Source: Bryobacterales bacterium (lineage in GTDB: Bacteria > Acidobacteriota > Terriglobia > Bryobacterales > Bryobacteraceae). Taken from it: a stretch of 12,110 bases of DNA. The notes below the pieces were generated by a model that ran no database searches, was not told the DNA's origin, and saw only the letters and a program-made list of their open reading frames with translations. Where the stretch lies: assembly GCA_003132865.1 (NCBI GenBank), contig PKYZ01000647.1:4550-16659 (forward strand). Reading direction: 5' to 3'. Position numbers and translations under genes: made by a program. Shown here in pieces: positions 6,290-12,110 of this stretch; the stretch's first letter is position 1; each line of letters opens with the position of its first letter.

Positions 6290-9259
6290 ATGCAGATCCC
6301 GCAGACTCCCGAGGACGTTGAGAAGCTCGATCTAATGGTCCGGCTCAAGCAGTATGCCGATGGCGCCTCCAGTTGGTTCGAGGGCAACCCGGGTACTAGG
6401 GACCGGCATGCGTGCCAATCGTTGTACACAAAGATCTGCGATTTCGTGCGCAAGGCTGTGGCGCCGCTCCTCGACCAGATCAACACGCGCGAAATGGAGC
6501 ACTTCACGATGCACGACCGGGTGCACGCGCTCAAGGTCGCGCACCTAATGTGGCACATTCTCCTGCCCGAGAGAAGGCAGCGATTGACGCCTCCCGAGAT
6601 CGGGATGCTGGTTTTGGCCGCCCATTTGCACGACCTGGGCATGATCATTCCGCCGCGTGAGCGCGAGGAATGGCTTGGAGACAACTCCGATTTATGGAAA
6701 CGATTGGAGTCGGATGAATCTACCAGGAAGCGATTCAGGCAACTCCAGAAGCGCTCGACCGATACATCCATCTCCGAAACCGAGCGCGCTCGTCTGCTAA
6801 GGCAGCTCGCACAGTGTGAGGAGGCCCTCCTTTGCGAGCACGTGCGCGAACGGCACGCCACACGAGAGCGGTATCACGAGGTCCTTGGGGTGTTGCGCAA
6901 GTTCAGTCATGAAAATCCGAACATACCCGACCCGATGTCTGTCCTTTCCTTCCAAGACGACACGTTTCAGGACCAGATCACTGACATATGCGTGAGCCAT
7001 AACCAGGACGCGGATGTTTTTTCTCATTTCGAACGTGGGGAGTACCGCTTCCGGACAAGGCACCCTTTCGGTAATGCAGATGCGGATCTGCTGATGATCG
7101 CTGCTGCGCTACGACTCGCCGACATCCTCGACTTTGACCGAGAACGGACGCCACCAGCGTTGTTTCAGTACCTGATGCCCGGTCCGCTTGCTCCCGAAGG
7201 CGATCGCTCCGTGCTGGAGTGGAGCAAGCACATGGCCATTTCCAAATGGCACATCGAGAAGGAGGAGATCATCTACGACGGCAACTGCGACAGCCACATC
7301 GTTCATCATGCGATTGTGCAGTTTTGCAGGGAGATCGCGGCCGAAATTGAGAAAACGCGGCGGGCTTTTGAGCAGCGGGGCCACGACTGGCCGTTCCAGT
7401 TGCCGCGTGTGGTCAAGGCCGAGATCCATGCAAAGGACTACGTGTACATGCCATACCGTTTCGAACTTGACGACCAGCGTATCTACGAACTGTTGATGGG
7501 AGGCGCAATCTACCAGAATCCGCTAGTGGCGGTCCGCGAGTTGATCCAAAACGCAGTGGACGCCTGCCAGTACTTGGACGCACTGTCACAGTTAGGAGAG
7601 GCCAAGAGTGAAGAGGGTATTTCTCGCCCGCCCGATTTCAACAACAGGATTTTCGTCACCTACGTGGAGCCGGAAAACGCTTTCGCCCAACCTCGCTTGA
7701 TTGTCAAGGATCGGGGACTGGGCATGAACCAATACATACTGGAAACGTACTTCCTGCGGGTCGGCCAGTCGATTTATCGGTCTCAAGAGTTTAACCGGCA
7801 CCGGACGGAGCTCCGGGAACATGATCTCGACTTCGCACCGGTTTCGGAGTTCGGAATCGGCTTTCTCTCCTGCTTCCTGCTGGCTGACCGCGTCGAGGTT
7901 GAGACTGCCATGGCCGAACCTTGGAAGGGCGACATTCGCAAACACACACTGATCATCGATGGTCCCACAAGACTGATTCGCTACGCTGTGGACAAGAATG
8001 ACGGGACCGAGCGCCTCAAGGGAACCGCGGTGACGCTCTACCTCGCGCGCGGTGGAAAACACAATCCGCTCGATCCGCCTTCGTGGTCCGAGATCAAGGA
8101 TTACATTACGGAGATCTGTGAGGAGTTGCCTTACGACATAAAGCTCAAGCACGATGCCACCGAGGATGGTGTGATTCCTCGCGATGAAAAGCCCCTTTCC
8201 CTACGAGGCAGTCGGGACAATCTGTTTCGGGTTGAGGTAAGGGACAATGCTGTAGGCATCAAAGGCGAAGTCTACCTCGAGAGGAGCGGACGACGGGCTA
8301 ACGAAACGAATTGGTCCAGGTCGACTCTGATCCGCGGTGGCCTCAAGATTGGCGACGTGCCGGGCATTCCGCATCGCGGAGTTGATGCGCGAGTGCGGAT
8401 GACCTGGAAGAACAGGCCCTCACGCCGCTATATGCCTCCGAACCTAGCGCGGACCGGACCCGCAGAGATTGGACGTTTGCGTAAAGCGATCGCGCGCTGT
8501 TGGATTCGGTACCTGCTGGATAAACGCGACTCAATCCCGATGGACTACGCGGTTGTAGCATATCGGCCTGAACTTTCGGACCTCGATTGGCTTAGTAAGA
8601 GCGAGGACGACCACGGCCCCTACGACGGCTACGCCGTCTACTCCCTGGCGCGGAAAGGCTGGGCGGCGGTGCTCGGCATCGGCCTGGACCGACTTGAGGA
8701 CTGGGAACACGGACGCGGCAGCGCGCTCAAGTATGATGATGGATTCTTCCTGCATGACCTTTTCTTAGGACTTCTGCTCCCGAGAATCTCCAAACAGGAG
8801 ATCGATGGGAACGGAAATCTCCTAGTCAAACCGCTTCCGCAAGGATGGCGTGACATGTTGCAAGGGTGTGACTACATCAGCGCCCCCAGACCCTGGCCGG
8901 AATTTGCGGCGTTTGCGGGCCAGCATGAGCGGTGGCTCGCCGTACTGAATCCTCCACGCTCGCGCTTTAACGAGATTTACCGCGAAATCGTTCGGAAGGC
9001 CTTCCAGTCCGGTGAGATGCCCGAGCTGTTGGATACTCTCGACCGAGTGCTCCGCTTCAAGCAATATCAGGAGTGCCTGGGATGGACGCACCGGCATTCT
9101 CGCCTCTGGTGTCGCGCAAAGGATCAGTTCTCGCACCTCGCAATAGGGGAGACCGGACAGTTCCCCGGCTATTCCATTCGGGACTTGAGGGAGCCCGGCG
9201 GGGATTGCGCCCAGCCGCCGGCCGCGGATGGACCGCTCGATAGTAGCGATGTCCTTTAG
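6290..9259 (+). CDS. HD-domain / Hsp90-like ATPase fusion protein
   Basis: 989 residues, predicted cytoplasmic. Residues ~65-350 form an HD phosphohydrolase domain with the metal-ligand pattern intact: His79 (DRVHAL), His114-Asp115 (AHLHDLGM) and Asp278 (LRLADILDFD), with additional conserved-looking His189 and His237. A charged helical insert sits at ~125-195. From ~385 comes an Hsp90-type GHKL ATPase: RELIQNAVDAC at 416-426 holds Glu417 (the position of the Hsp90 general base), Asn421 and Asp424; KDRGLGM at 473-479 is the DxGxG box; SEFGIGFLSCF at 519-529 is the lid/GxGF box. A middle-domain-like region follows (~560-760), and the C-terminal ~230 residues are not recognised. It is shorter in its chaperone parts than true HtpG and has the HD fused in front, so it is not the housekeeping chaperone. 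It is the likely effector of the operon. ATG 6290 is one base after the previous stop, with only a weak AGAG upstream, so translation is probably coupled. Confidence 0.85.
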   Translation: MQIPQTPEDVEKLDLMVRLKQYADGASSWFEGNPGTRDRHACQSLYTKICDFVRKAVAPLLDQINTREMEHFTMHDRVHALKVAHLMWHILLPERRQRLTPPEIGMLVLAAHLHDLGMIIPPREREEWLGDNSDLWKRLESDESTRKRFRQLQKRSTDTSISETERARLLRQLAQCEEALLCEHVRERHATRERYHEVLGVLRKFSHENPNIPDPMSVLSFQDDTFQDQITDICVSHNQDADVFSHFERGEYRFRTRHPFGNADADLLMIAAALRLADILDFDRERTPPALFQYLMPGPLAPEGDRSVLEWSKHMAISKWHIEKEEIIYDGNCDSHIVHHAIVQFCREIAAEIEKTRRAFEQRGHDWPFQLPRVVKAEIHAKDYVYMPYRFELDDQRIYELLMGGAIYQNPLVAVRELIQNAVDACQYLDALSQLGEAKSEEGISRPPDFNNRIFVTYVEPENAFAQPRLIVKDRGLGMNQYILETYFLRVGQSIYRSQEFNRHRTELREHDLDFAPVSEFGIGFLSCFLLADRVEVETAMAEPWKGDIRKHTLIIDGPTRLIRYAVDKNDGTERLKGTAVTLYLARGGKHNPLDPPSWSEIKDYITEICEELPYDIKLKHDATEDGVIPRDEKPLSLRGSRDNLFRVEVRDNAVGIKGEVYLERSGRRANETNWSRSTLIRGGLKIGDVPGIPHRGVDARVRMTWKNRPSRRYMPPNLARTGPAEIGRLRKAIARCWIRYLLDKRDSIPMDYAVVAYRPELSDLDWLSKSEDDHGPYDGYAVYSLARKGWAAVLGIGLDRLEDWEHGRGSALKYDDGFFLHDLFLGLLLPRISKQEIDGNGNLLVKPLPQGWRDMLQGCDYISAPRPWPEFAAFAGQHERWLAVLNPPRSRFNEIYREIVRKAFQSGEMPELLDTLDRVLRFKQYQECLGWTHRHSRLWCRAKDQFSHLAIGETGQFPGYSIRDLREPGGDCAQPPAADGPLDSSDVL

Positions 9260-9586
9260 ACGCTTGTGCCCGCCGTCAGCTCTTGAACAGACTGGCTCCG
9301 CCTTAAGTAATCTCAGGCCGGCCCTTTACCACGAGACTCTGCAGGAAGACCGAGCCACGGCACGACCACTCTGACCGCCAGTACCTGACCGGCAGACCAG
9401 TCAACCTGCCAACGGGCCGCTTCCAGCTTAACTAAAAAGCGGGCGCGTTTGGGTGAAAGGGGTGAGTGCGCCCGCTTATCGTAACGGGGATTTGCCGAGA
9501 AGACGACGGTCCATCAAGTAGGGTTACAGGGGAATACCCAACTTGTATTTTTCCGTACATTTGGGACGCGATACAATTCGGGAAGC
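9260..9586. other. Intergenic region after the HD-Hsp90 gene
   Basis: 327 bases without a convincing gene on either strand. The first ~170 bases show no clear hairpin or motif. Bases 9434-9477 hold the minus-strand terminator-like hairpin listed separately. An AT-richer stretch (9540-9577) lies just before the Asp-box gene and includes TACAAT at 9572-9577, but it has no good -35 partner and would leave a leader of only a few bases, so I do not call it a promoter. Confidence 0.5.
9434..9477 (-). terminator. Putative intrinsic terminator reading on the minus strand
   Basis: AAGCGGGCGC at 9437-9446 and GCGCCCGCTT at 9468-9477 form a perfect 10-bp inverted repeat around a 21-base loop that could be shortened by G-U pairs. 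On the plus strand the hairpin is followed by ATCGTAAC, with no T-run. On the minus strand it is followed by TTTTT (the complement of the A-run at 9434-9438), two of which belong to the stem. This orientation fits termination of leftward transcripts, presumably from the Uma2 cluster. The large loop and short T-run lower confidence, and some stopping of rightward transcripts from the operon cannot be excluded. Confidence 0.5.
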
Positions 9587-10453
9587 ATGAGGCTCTCAAT
9601 CGCATTGGGAGCGGGCTTCCTCTGCGCGTGCGTCGCCGCCGCGCAGGTTGACAAGCCCGCGGAACAACCCACGGAAAACCCGCCGCTGCGGAATACCGGC
9701 AAGCCCATGATCGTGGATTACCGTTGCGGCGAGGAAGACATCCGATTGGCCGGTTTGAGTTGTACGATAGACGATCCCTGCCCCGTATTTCTGGAGCTGG
9801 CGTCAGTGGAGGCCGTGGGGAATCGGATCTTTGTGGCGGGTAACATCCACTCGCCTTCGACTACGCTCTCTTCAGTGCTGCTGGCCAGCGACGATGCCGG
9901 CAAGACATGGCGCGAGCCATACGAACGCATGCGTTTGGCGGGCCTCGATCGCATCCAATTCATCGATTTCGAAAACGGCTGGGTCAGCGGCGAAGTGCAG
10001 CATCCCCTGCCGCGCGATCCGTTTTTGCTGGTCACTACCGATGGCGGCAAGGTGTGGCAGGCGCACCCGATCTTCGCGGAGCCGCAGTTCGGCGCCATCG
10101 TCGAATTCCAGTTCAGCTCGCGAACCAAGGGCAACCTCGTAATCTATCGCGGCCGGACAAACGAATCCGGCCCATACCAGTTGTATGAAACGCCCAATGC
10201 GGGCGAGACGTGGATGCTGCGCCAGACTAGCGAGCGGGTCATCGAGCTGATGAAGCGGGGGAACGGCGCGGCGAACGCGGACTGGCGCCTGCGCGCGGAT
10301 GCCGCCAGTAAGTCGTACCGCATCGAGCGGCGCGCGGGCGACGGATGGCGCGGCATCGCGGCTTTTTCGGTGTCGATCGGCGCTTGCAAACCGCCGGAGA
10401 TACAGGTCCCGCCGGTCGAGAGTGTACCTACAGCCCCTCAAAGATCGCGCTGA
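9587..10453 (+). CDS. Secreted Asp-box (BNR/sialidase-like repeat) protein
   Basis: 288 residues with a Sec-type signal peptide: Arg2, a hydrophobic core to ~17 and an AAAQ cleavage region near 17-20. Three Asp-box motifs of the S/T-x-D-x-G-x-T-W type are visible: SDDAGKTW (101-108), TDGGKVW (151-157) and the more divergent TPNAGETW (202-209). Asp-boxes are beta-hairpin structural turns of beta-propellers such as sialidases, Ycf48-like and photosystem-assembly-like proteins. They do not prove sialidase activity, and no sialidase Arg triad or FRIP motif is apparent. The protein is short for a full propeller, so it may be a partial propeller or an oligomeric one. Four cysteines (47, 59, 65, 267) could form disulfides outside the cytoplasm. 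The start is supported by the signal peptide and a weak GGGA upstream. Its last nine codons and stop overlap the opposite-strand Uma2 gene by 26 bases. Confidence 0.75.
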   Translation: MRLSIALGAGFLCACVAAAQVDKPAEQPTENPPLRNTGKPMIVDYRCGEEDIRLAGLSCTIDDPCPVFLELASVEAVGNRIFVAGNIHSPSTTLSSVLLASDDAGKTWREPYERMRLAGLDRIQFIDFENGWVSGEVQHPLPRDPFLLVTTDGGKVWQAHPIFAEPQFGAIVEFQFSSRTKGNLVIYRGRTNESGPYQLYETPNAGETWMLRQTSERVIELMKRGNGAANADWRLRADAASKSYRIERRAGDGWRGIAAFSVSIGACKPPEIQVPPVESVPTAPQRSR

Positions 10454-10970
10454 CGGGAGTGCTGAAGCCGGGTAGCACGTCGGGATCTTCCAAAATCTGG
10501 TTTCCGCGCAGTTTAGTGACCAAGCCGCTCGCGCGGTGAATCAGGATCCGCGGCGGCTTGGAATAGAACACCCACACGGCCCTGCTCCCATGCTCCAGGT
10601 AGAGGTCGATCTTGTTCTGCAGATAGGCGGCCGTTTCCGAGGACACGACCTCGATGGCGATATCCGGCGCTCCGGGGTAGAGTCCTTCTATTCCCGGTCT
10701 GATACGTTCATTCAAGAGGACGCTCACATCCGGCTGAAGACTGCTGTGTTCATCGAGCCGGTACATTGTCTCGCTGAAGACCTCGCCGAGCGGGTTCTGG
10801 GCCAGCCACACATTCAGTAGGCGAGTCACACGGGCCTTCAACCTTTCATGAGGAAAACCTGCGGCGGTCACGGTAACCACCTCTCCCTGGACGAGTTCGA
10901 CCCGTTCGCCCTCATGCTCGGGAAGCTTCAAGAACTCGTCAACCGTTAGCAATGCGTTAGCCGTCGCCAT
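10428..10970 (-). CDS. Uma2 family (DUF820) endonuclease-fold protein, copy 1
   Basis: 180 residues of the Uma2/DUF820 family, a PD-(D/E)xK restriction-endonuclease-like fold that is greatly expanded in Cyanobacteria, Chloroflexi and Acidobacteriota. Its cellular role is not established. Landmarks are the N-terminal LTVDEFLKLPE, VELVQGEVV (24-32), PDVSVL with Asp81, PDIAIEVVS with Glu107, and Lys120 followed by LYLEHG. Asp81, Glu107 and Lys120 are the predicted metal and catalytic residues. It is the last gene of a three-gene minus-strand tandem: only three bases separate it from the stop of copy 2, and no Shine-Dalgarno is obvious. Its 3' end runs 26 bases into the Asp-box gene on the other strand. 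The catalytic set looks intact. Confidence 0.88.
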   Translation of the reverse strand: MATANALLTVDEFLKLPEHEGERVELVQGEVVTVTAAGFPHERLKARVTRLLNVWLAQNPLGEVFSETMYRLDEHSSLQPDVSVLLNERIRPGIEGLYPGAPDIAIEVVSSETAAYLQNKIDLYLEHGSRAVWVFYSKPPRILIHRASGLVTKLRGNQILEDPDVLPGFSTPVSAIFEGL

Positions 10971-10973
10971 AAG

Positions 10974-11516
10974 CTATAGGCCCTCAAAGATCGCGCTGAC
11001 GGGAGTACTGAAGCCGGGTAGCGCGTCGGGGTCTTCGAGAATCTGGTCTTGCTTCAACGTGTCGGTGCGGCCGTTGGGGTGGCTTACGTGAATCGTTCGC
11101 GCCTCAAGGAAGACCGACCAAACGGCCTTGCTTCCATGCTCGAAATACAGGTTGATTTTGGTTTGCAGACGGTTGGCCGTTTCGGAAGATACGATTTCAA
11201 CAGCAAGGTCCGGTGCACCGCGAAACCGCTCCTCGATGCTCAGCTTGAGGCGCTCACTGCCTAGCACGCTCAGGTCTGGCACCAGGGACGTGTGGTCATC
11301 CAGCCGGTACCCCGACTCATTAAACACTTTGCCAACCCGGTGCTGAAGGAGCCAAGCGACCAGGATTTCATTAAGGTTCGACTTTGCGGTTTCATGAGCG
11401 GGTCCGCCACTCGGCATATCAACCACCTCTCCGTCGATTAGCTCGACCCGCCGGTCCTCGATATCTGGCAGCCTAAGGAACTCCTCGACCGTCAACGGCG
11501 CCGTGGTGGTGCTCAT
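10974..11516 (-). CDS. Uma2 family (DUF820) endonuclease-fold protein, copy 2
   Basis: 180 residues, the same length as and alignable without gaps to its two neighbours. It has the Uma2 blocks LTVEEFLRLPD, VELIDGEVV, PDLSVL (Asp81), PDLAVEIVS (Glu107) and Lys120. It differs most from the other copies in the 34-70 segment and at 133-150, where the AVWV-Tyr strand reads AVWSVFLEAR. It lies 21 bases downstream of copy 3, and that short gap contains a perfect TATAAT, so this copy may have its own promoter as well as read-through from copy 3. No Shine-Dalgarno is visible before the ATG. The first residues, MSTTTAP, match copy 3 (MSTTAAP) better than copy 1. Confidence 0.88.
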   Translation of the reverse strand: MSTTTAPLTVEEFLRLPDIEDRRVELIDGEVVDMPSGGPAHETAKSNLNEILVAWLLQHRVGKVFNESGYRLDDHTSLVPDLSVLGSERLKLSIEERFRGAPDLAVEIVSSETANRLQTKINLYFEHGSKAVWSVFLEARTIHVSHPNGRTDTLKQDQILEDPDALPGFSTPVSAIFEGL

Positions 11517-11523
11517 AAATGAG

Positions 11524-11551
11524 ATTATACGCCGTTCCTACAGCCCCTCAA
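11524..11551 (-). promoter_or_regulatory. Putative promoter in the gap between Uma2 copies 3 and 2
   Basis: On the minus strand TTGAGG (complement of 11546-11551) is followed after 16 bases by a perfect TATAAT (complement of 11524-11529). The -35 box lies within the conserved 3' coding end of copy 3 (Phe-Glu-Gly codons). Transcription would start about seven bases past the -10 box, at or next to the ATG of copy 2, giving an almost leaderless mRNA. That agrees with the lack of a Shine-Dalgarno. The matching place upstream of copy 3 reads TCCAAT, a weaker version. Confidence 0.45.
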
Positions 11552-12080
11552 AGATCGCGCTGATGGGAGTGCTGAAACCAGGCGACGCGTCGTGATCTTC
11601 CAGAATCTGGTCTTGCTCGAGAATCGTGACGTGGTCGATCGCCCGGTGGACTTCAATCATCCGCTCCTCCGGATAGACTACCCAAACGGCCTTGCTGCCG
11701 TACTTGAGATAGAGTCTGATCTTGGTTCGCAGACGGGCGGCCGTCTCGGAGGACACCACCTCAATGGCAAGGTCGGGCGCGCCCAGCGGCAGATCCTTGG
11801 TGACCGGCGTGAGGCGTTTGTTGCGCAGCACACTCAAGTCAGGCGCCAAACCCTCTTCGCCATCCATGCGATACGTGGTTTCGGCGAATACCTGGCCGAA
11901 CGGATTTTGACCGAGCCAAGCCGACAAGATCTTAATCAGGTTGGATTTGACGCGCTCGTGCAGAAATCCGGCATACGCCATCGAAACCACCTCCCCGTGG
12001 ATCAACTCCATCTTCTCGCCCTCGACCTCGGGCAGTTTCAGGAACTCGTCGACCGTCATCGGCGCAGCGGTGGTGCTCAT
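11538..12080 (-). CDS. Uma2 family (DUF820) endonuclease-fold protein, copy 3 (first of the tandem)
   Basis: 180 residues with the family blocks MTVDEFLKLPE, MELIHGEVV, PDLSVL (Asp81), PDLAIEVVS (Glu107) and Lys120, so the predicted PD-(D/E)xK residues are intact. It is the first gene in the transcription order of the leftward tandem. By hand count, 107 of 180 residues are identical to copy 1 without gaps. The 30 bases between its ATG and the window edge contain AATCTCAGTT, nearly the same as the sequence just before copy 2 (AATCTCATTT), so the duplicated unit includes some upstream DNA. No Shine-Dalgarno is seen. Its promoter and any further tandem copies would lie beyond the window. Confidence 0.88.
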   Translation of the reverse strand: MSTTAAPMTVDEFLKLPEVEGEKMELIHGEVVSMAYAGFLHERVKSNLIKILSAWLGQNPFGQVFAETTYRMDGEEGLAPDLSVLRNKRLTPVTKDLPLGAPDLAIEVVSSETAARLRTKIRLYLKYGSKAVWVVYPEERMIEVHRAIDHVTILEQDQILEDHDASPGFSTPISAIFEGL

Positions 12081-12110
12081 AACTGAGATTGGACTAAACC
12101 GCTGCGCGGT

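Larger units (their letters stand above)
10428..12080 (-). repeat. Tandem triplication of a Uma2 gene
   Basis: Three head-to-tail copies start-to-start about 550 bases apart (546 and 564), each 543 bases with stop. The copies have diverged along most of their length. The final 45 bases (10428-10472, 10974-11018, 11538-11582), encoding PGFSTP(V/I)SAIFEGL and stop, stay nearly identical: copy 1 differs from copy 2 at 3 positions and from copy 3 at 3 positions. These ends act as short direct repeats and could support recombination or gene conversion. Confidence 0.8.

Noticed and set aside
6121..6861. Antisense open frame of 246 codons across the pseudokinase/HD junction
   Set aside because: It is full of Ser, Arg and Cys runs, has no recognisable motif, and covers two well-supported plus-strand genes.
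9572..9577. TACAAT as a -10 box for the Asp-box gene
   Set aside because: No -35 match lies 16-18 bases upstream and the resulting leader would be only a few bases, too short for the weak GGGA site to act.
9872..10441. Antisense open frame of 189 codons opposite the Asp-box gene
   Set aside because: It is Arg- and Ala-rich with no motif. The plus-strand frame has a signal peptide and three Asp-boxes, so this is a shadow.
11592..12086. Plus-strand open frame of 164 codons opposite Uma2 copy 3
   Set aside because: It is a mirror of a conserved Uma2 gene; the weaker counterparts opposite copies 1 and 2 show it arises from the antisense of the family sequence.
1..12110. CRISPR array, tRNA, rRNA, insertion sequence or transposase
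   Set aside because: I saw no regularly spaced short repeats, no tRNA-like cloverleaf, no rRNA stretch and no transposase-like protein in any frame. The only repeats are the Uma2 gene copies.

Overview
The window is GC-rich, densely packed bacterial chromosome. The mix of genes (a cysK tail, a large GAF-rich signalling operon, a secreted Asp-box protein with an Ala-Ala-Ala-Gln type signal cleavage region, and tandem Uma2/DUF820 genes) suits Acidobacteriota, perhaps the Solibacter/Bryobacter side. That placement is inference from gene content, not from a marker gene.

Layout. (1) 1-133: the 3' end of a cysteine synthase gene (cysK). Three bases later comes a 491-residue FRG-domain protein (137-1612), whose ribosome binding site lies in the last codons of cysK. 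(2) 1613-1865: a spacer with an AT-rich island and a plausible sigma70-type promoter. (3) 1866-9259: three tightly joined plus-strand genes. The first is a six-helix membrane protein with five GAF-like modules and no output domain. The second, overlapping it by 8 bases, is a GAF protein with a histidine-kinase-like core whose phospho-acceptor His, N-box Asn and GLGL glycines are all replaced. The third, one base further on, is a 989-residue fusion of an HD phosphohydrolase domain and an Hsp90-type GHKL ATPase with intact catalytic motifs. (4) 9260-9586: a non-coding gap with a 10-bp perfect hairpin that reads as an intrinsic terminator for the minus strand. (5) 9587-10453: a secreted Asp-box (BNR-like) protein. 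(6) 10428-12080: three tandem minus-strand Uma2-family genes, each exactly 180 codons. The last overlaps the Asp-box gene tail to tail by 26 bases.

How the genes may work together. The three-gene block is the strongest candidate for an undescribed system. A membrane GAF sensor would relay through a kinase-like protein that seems unable to phosphorylate by the usual route, to an HD/Hsp90-like effector that keeps both of its active sites. The gene order, the overlaps and the contrast between a decayed GHKL domain and an intact one are visible in the sequence; the signalling or defence role is inference. The FRG gene upstream and the Uma2 nuclease-fold genes downstream make the neighbourhood look accessory or conflict-related, but nothing in the sequence ties them mechanistically to the operon.
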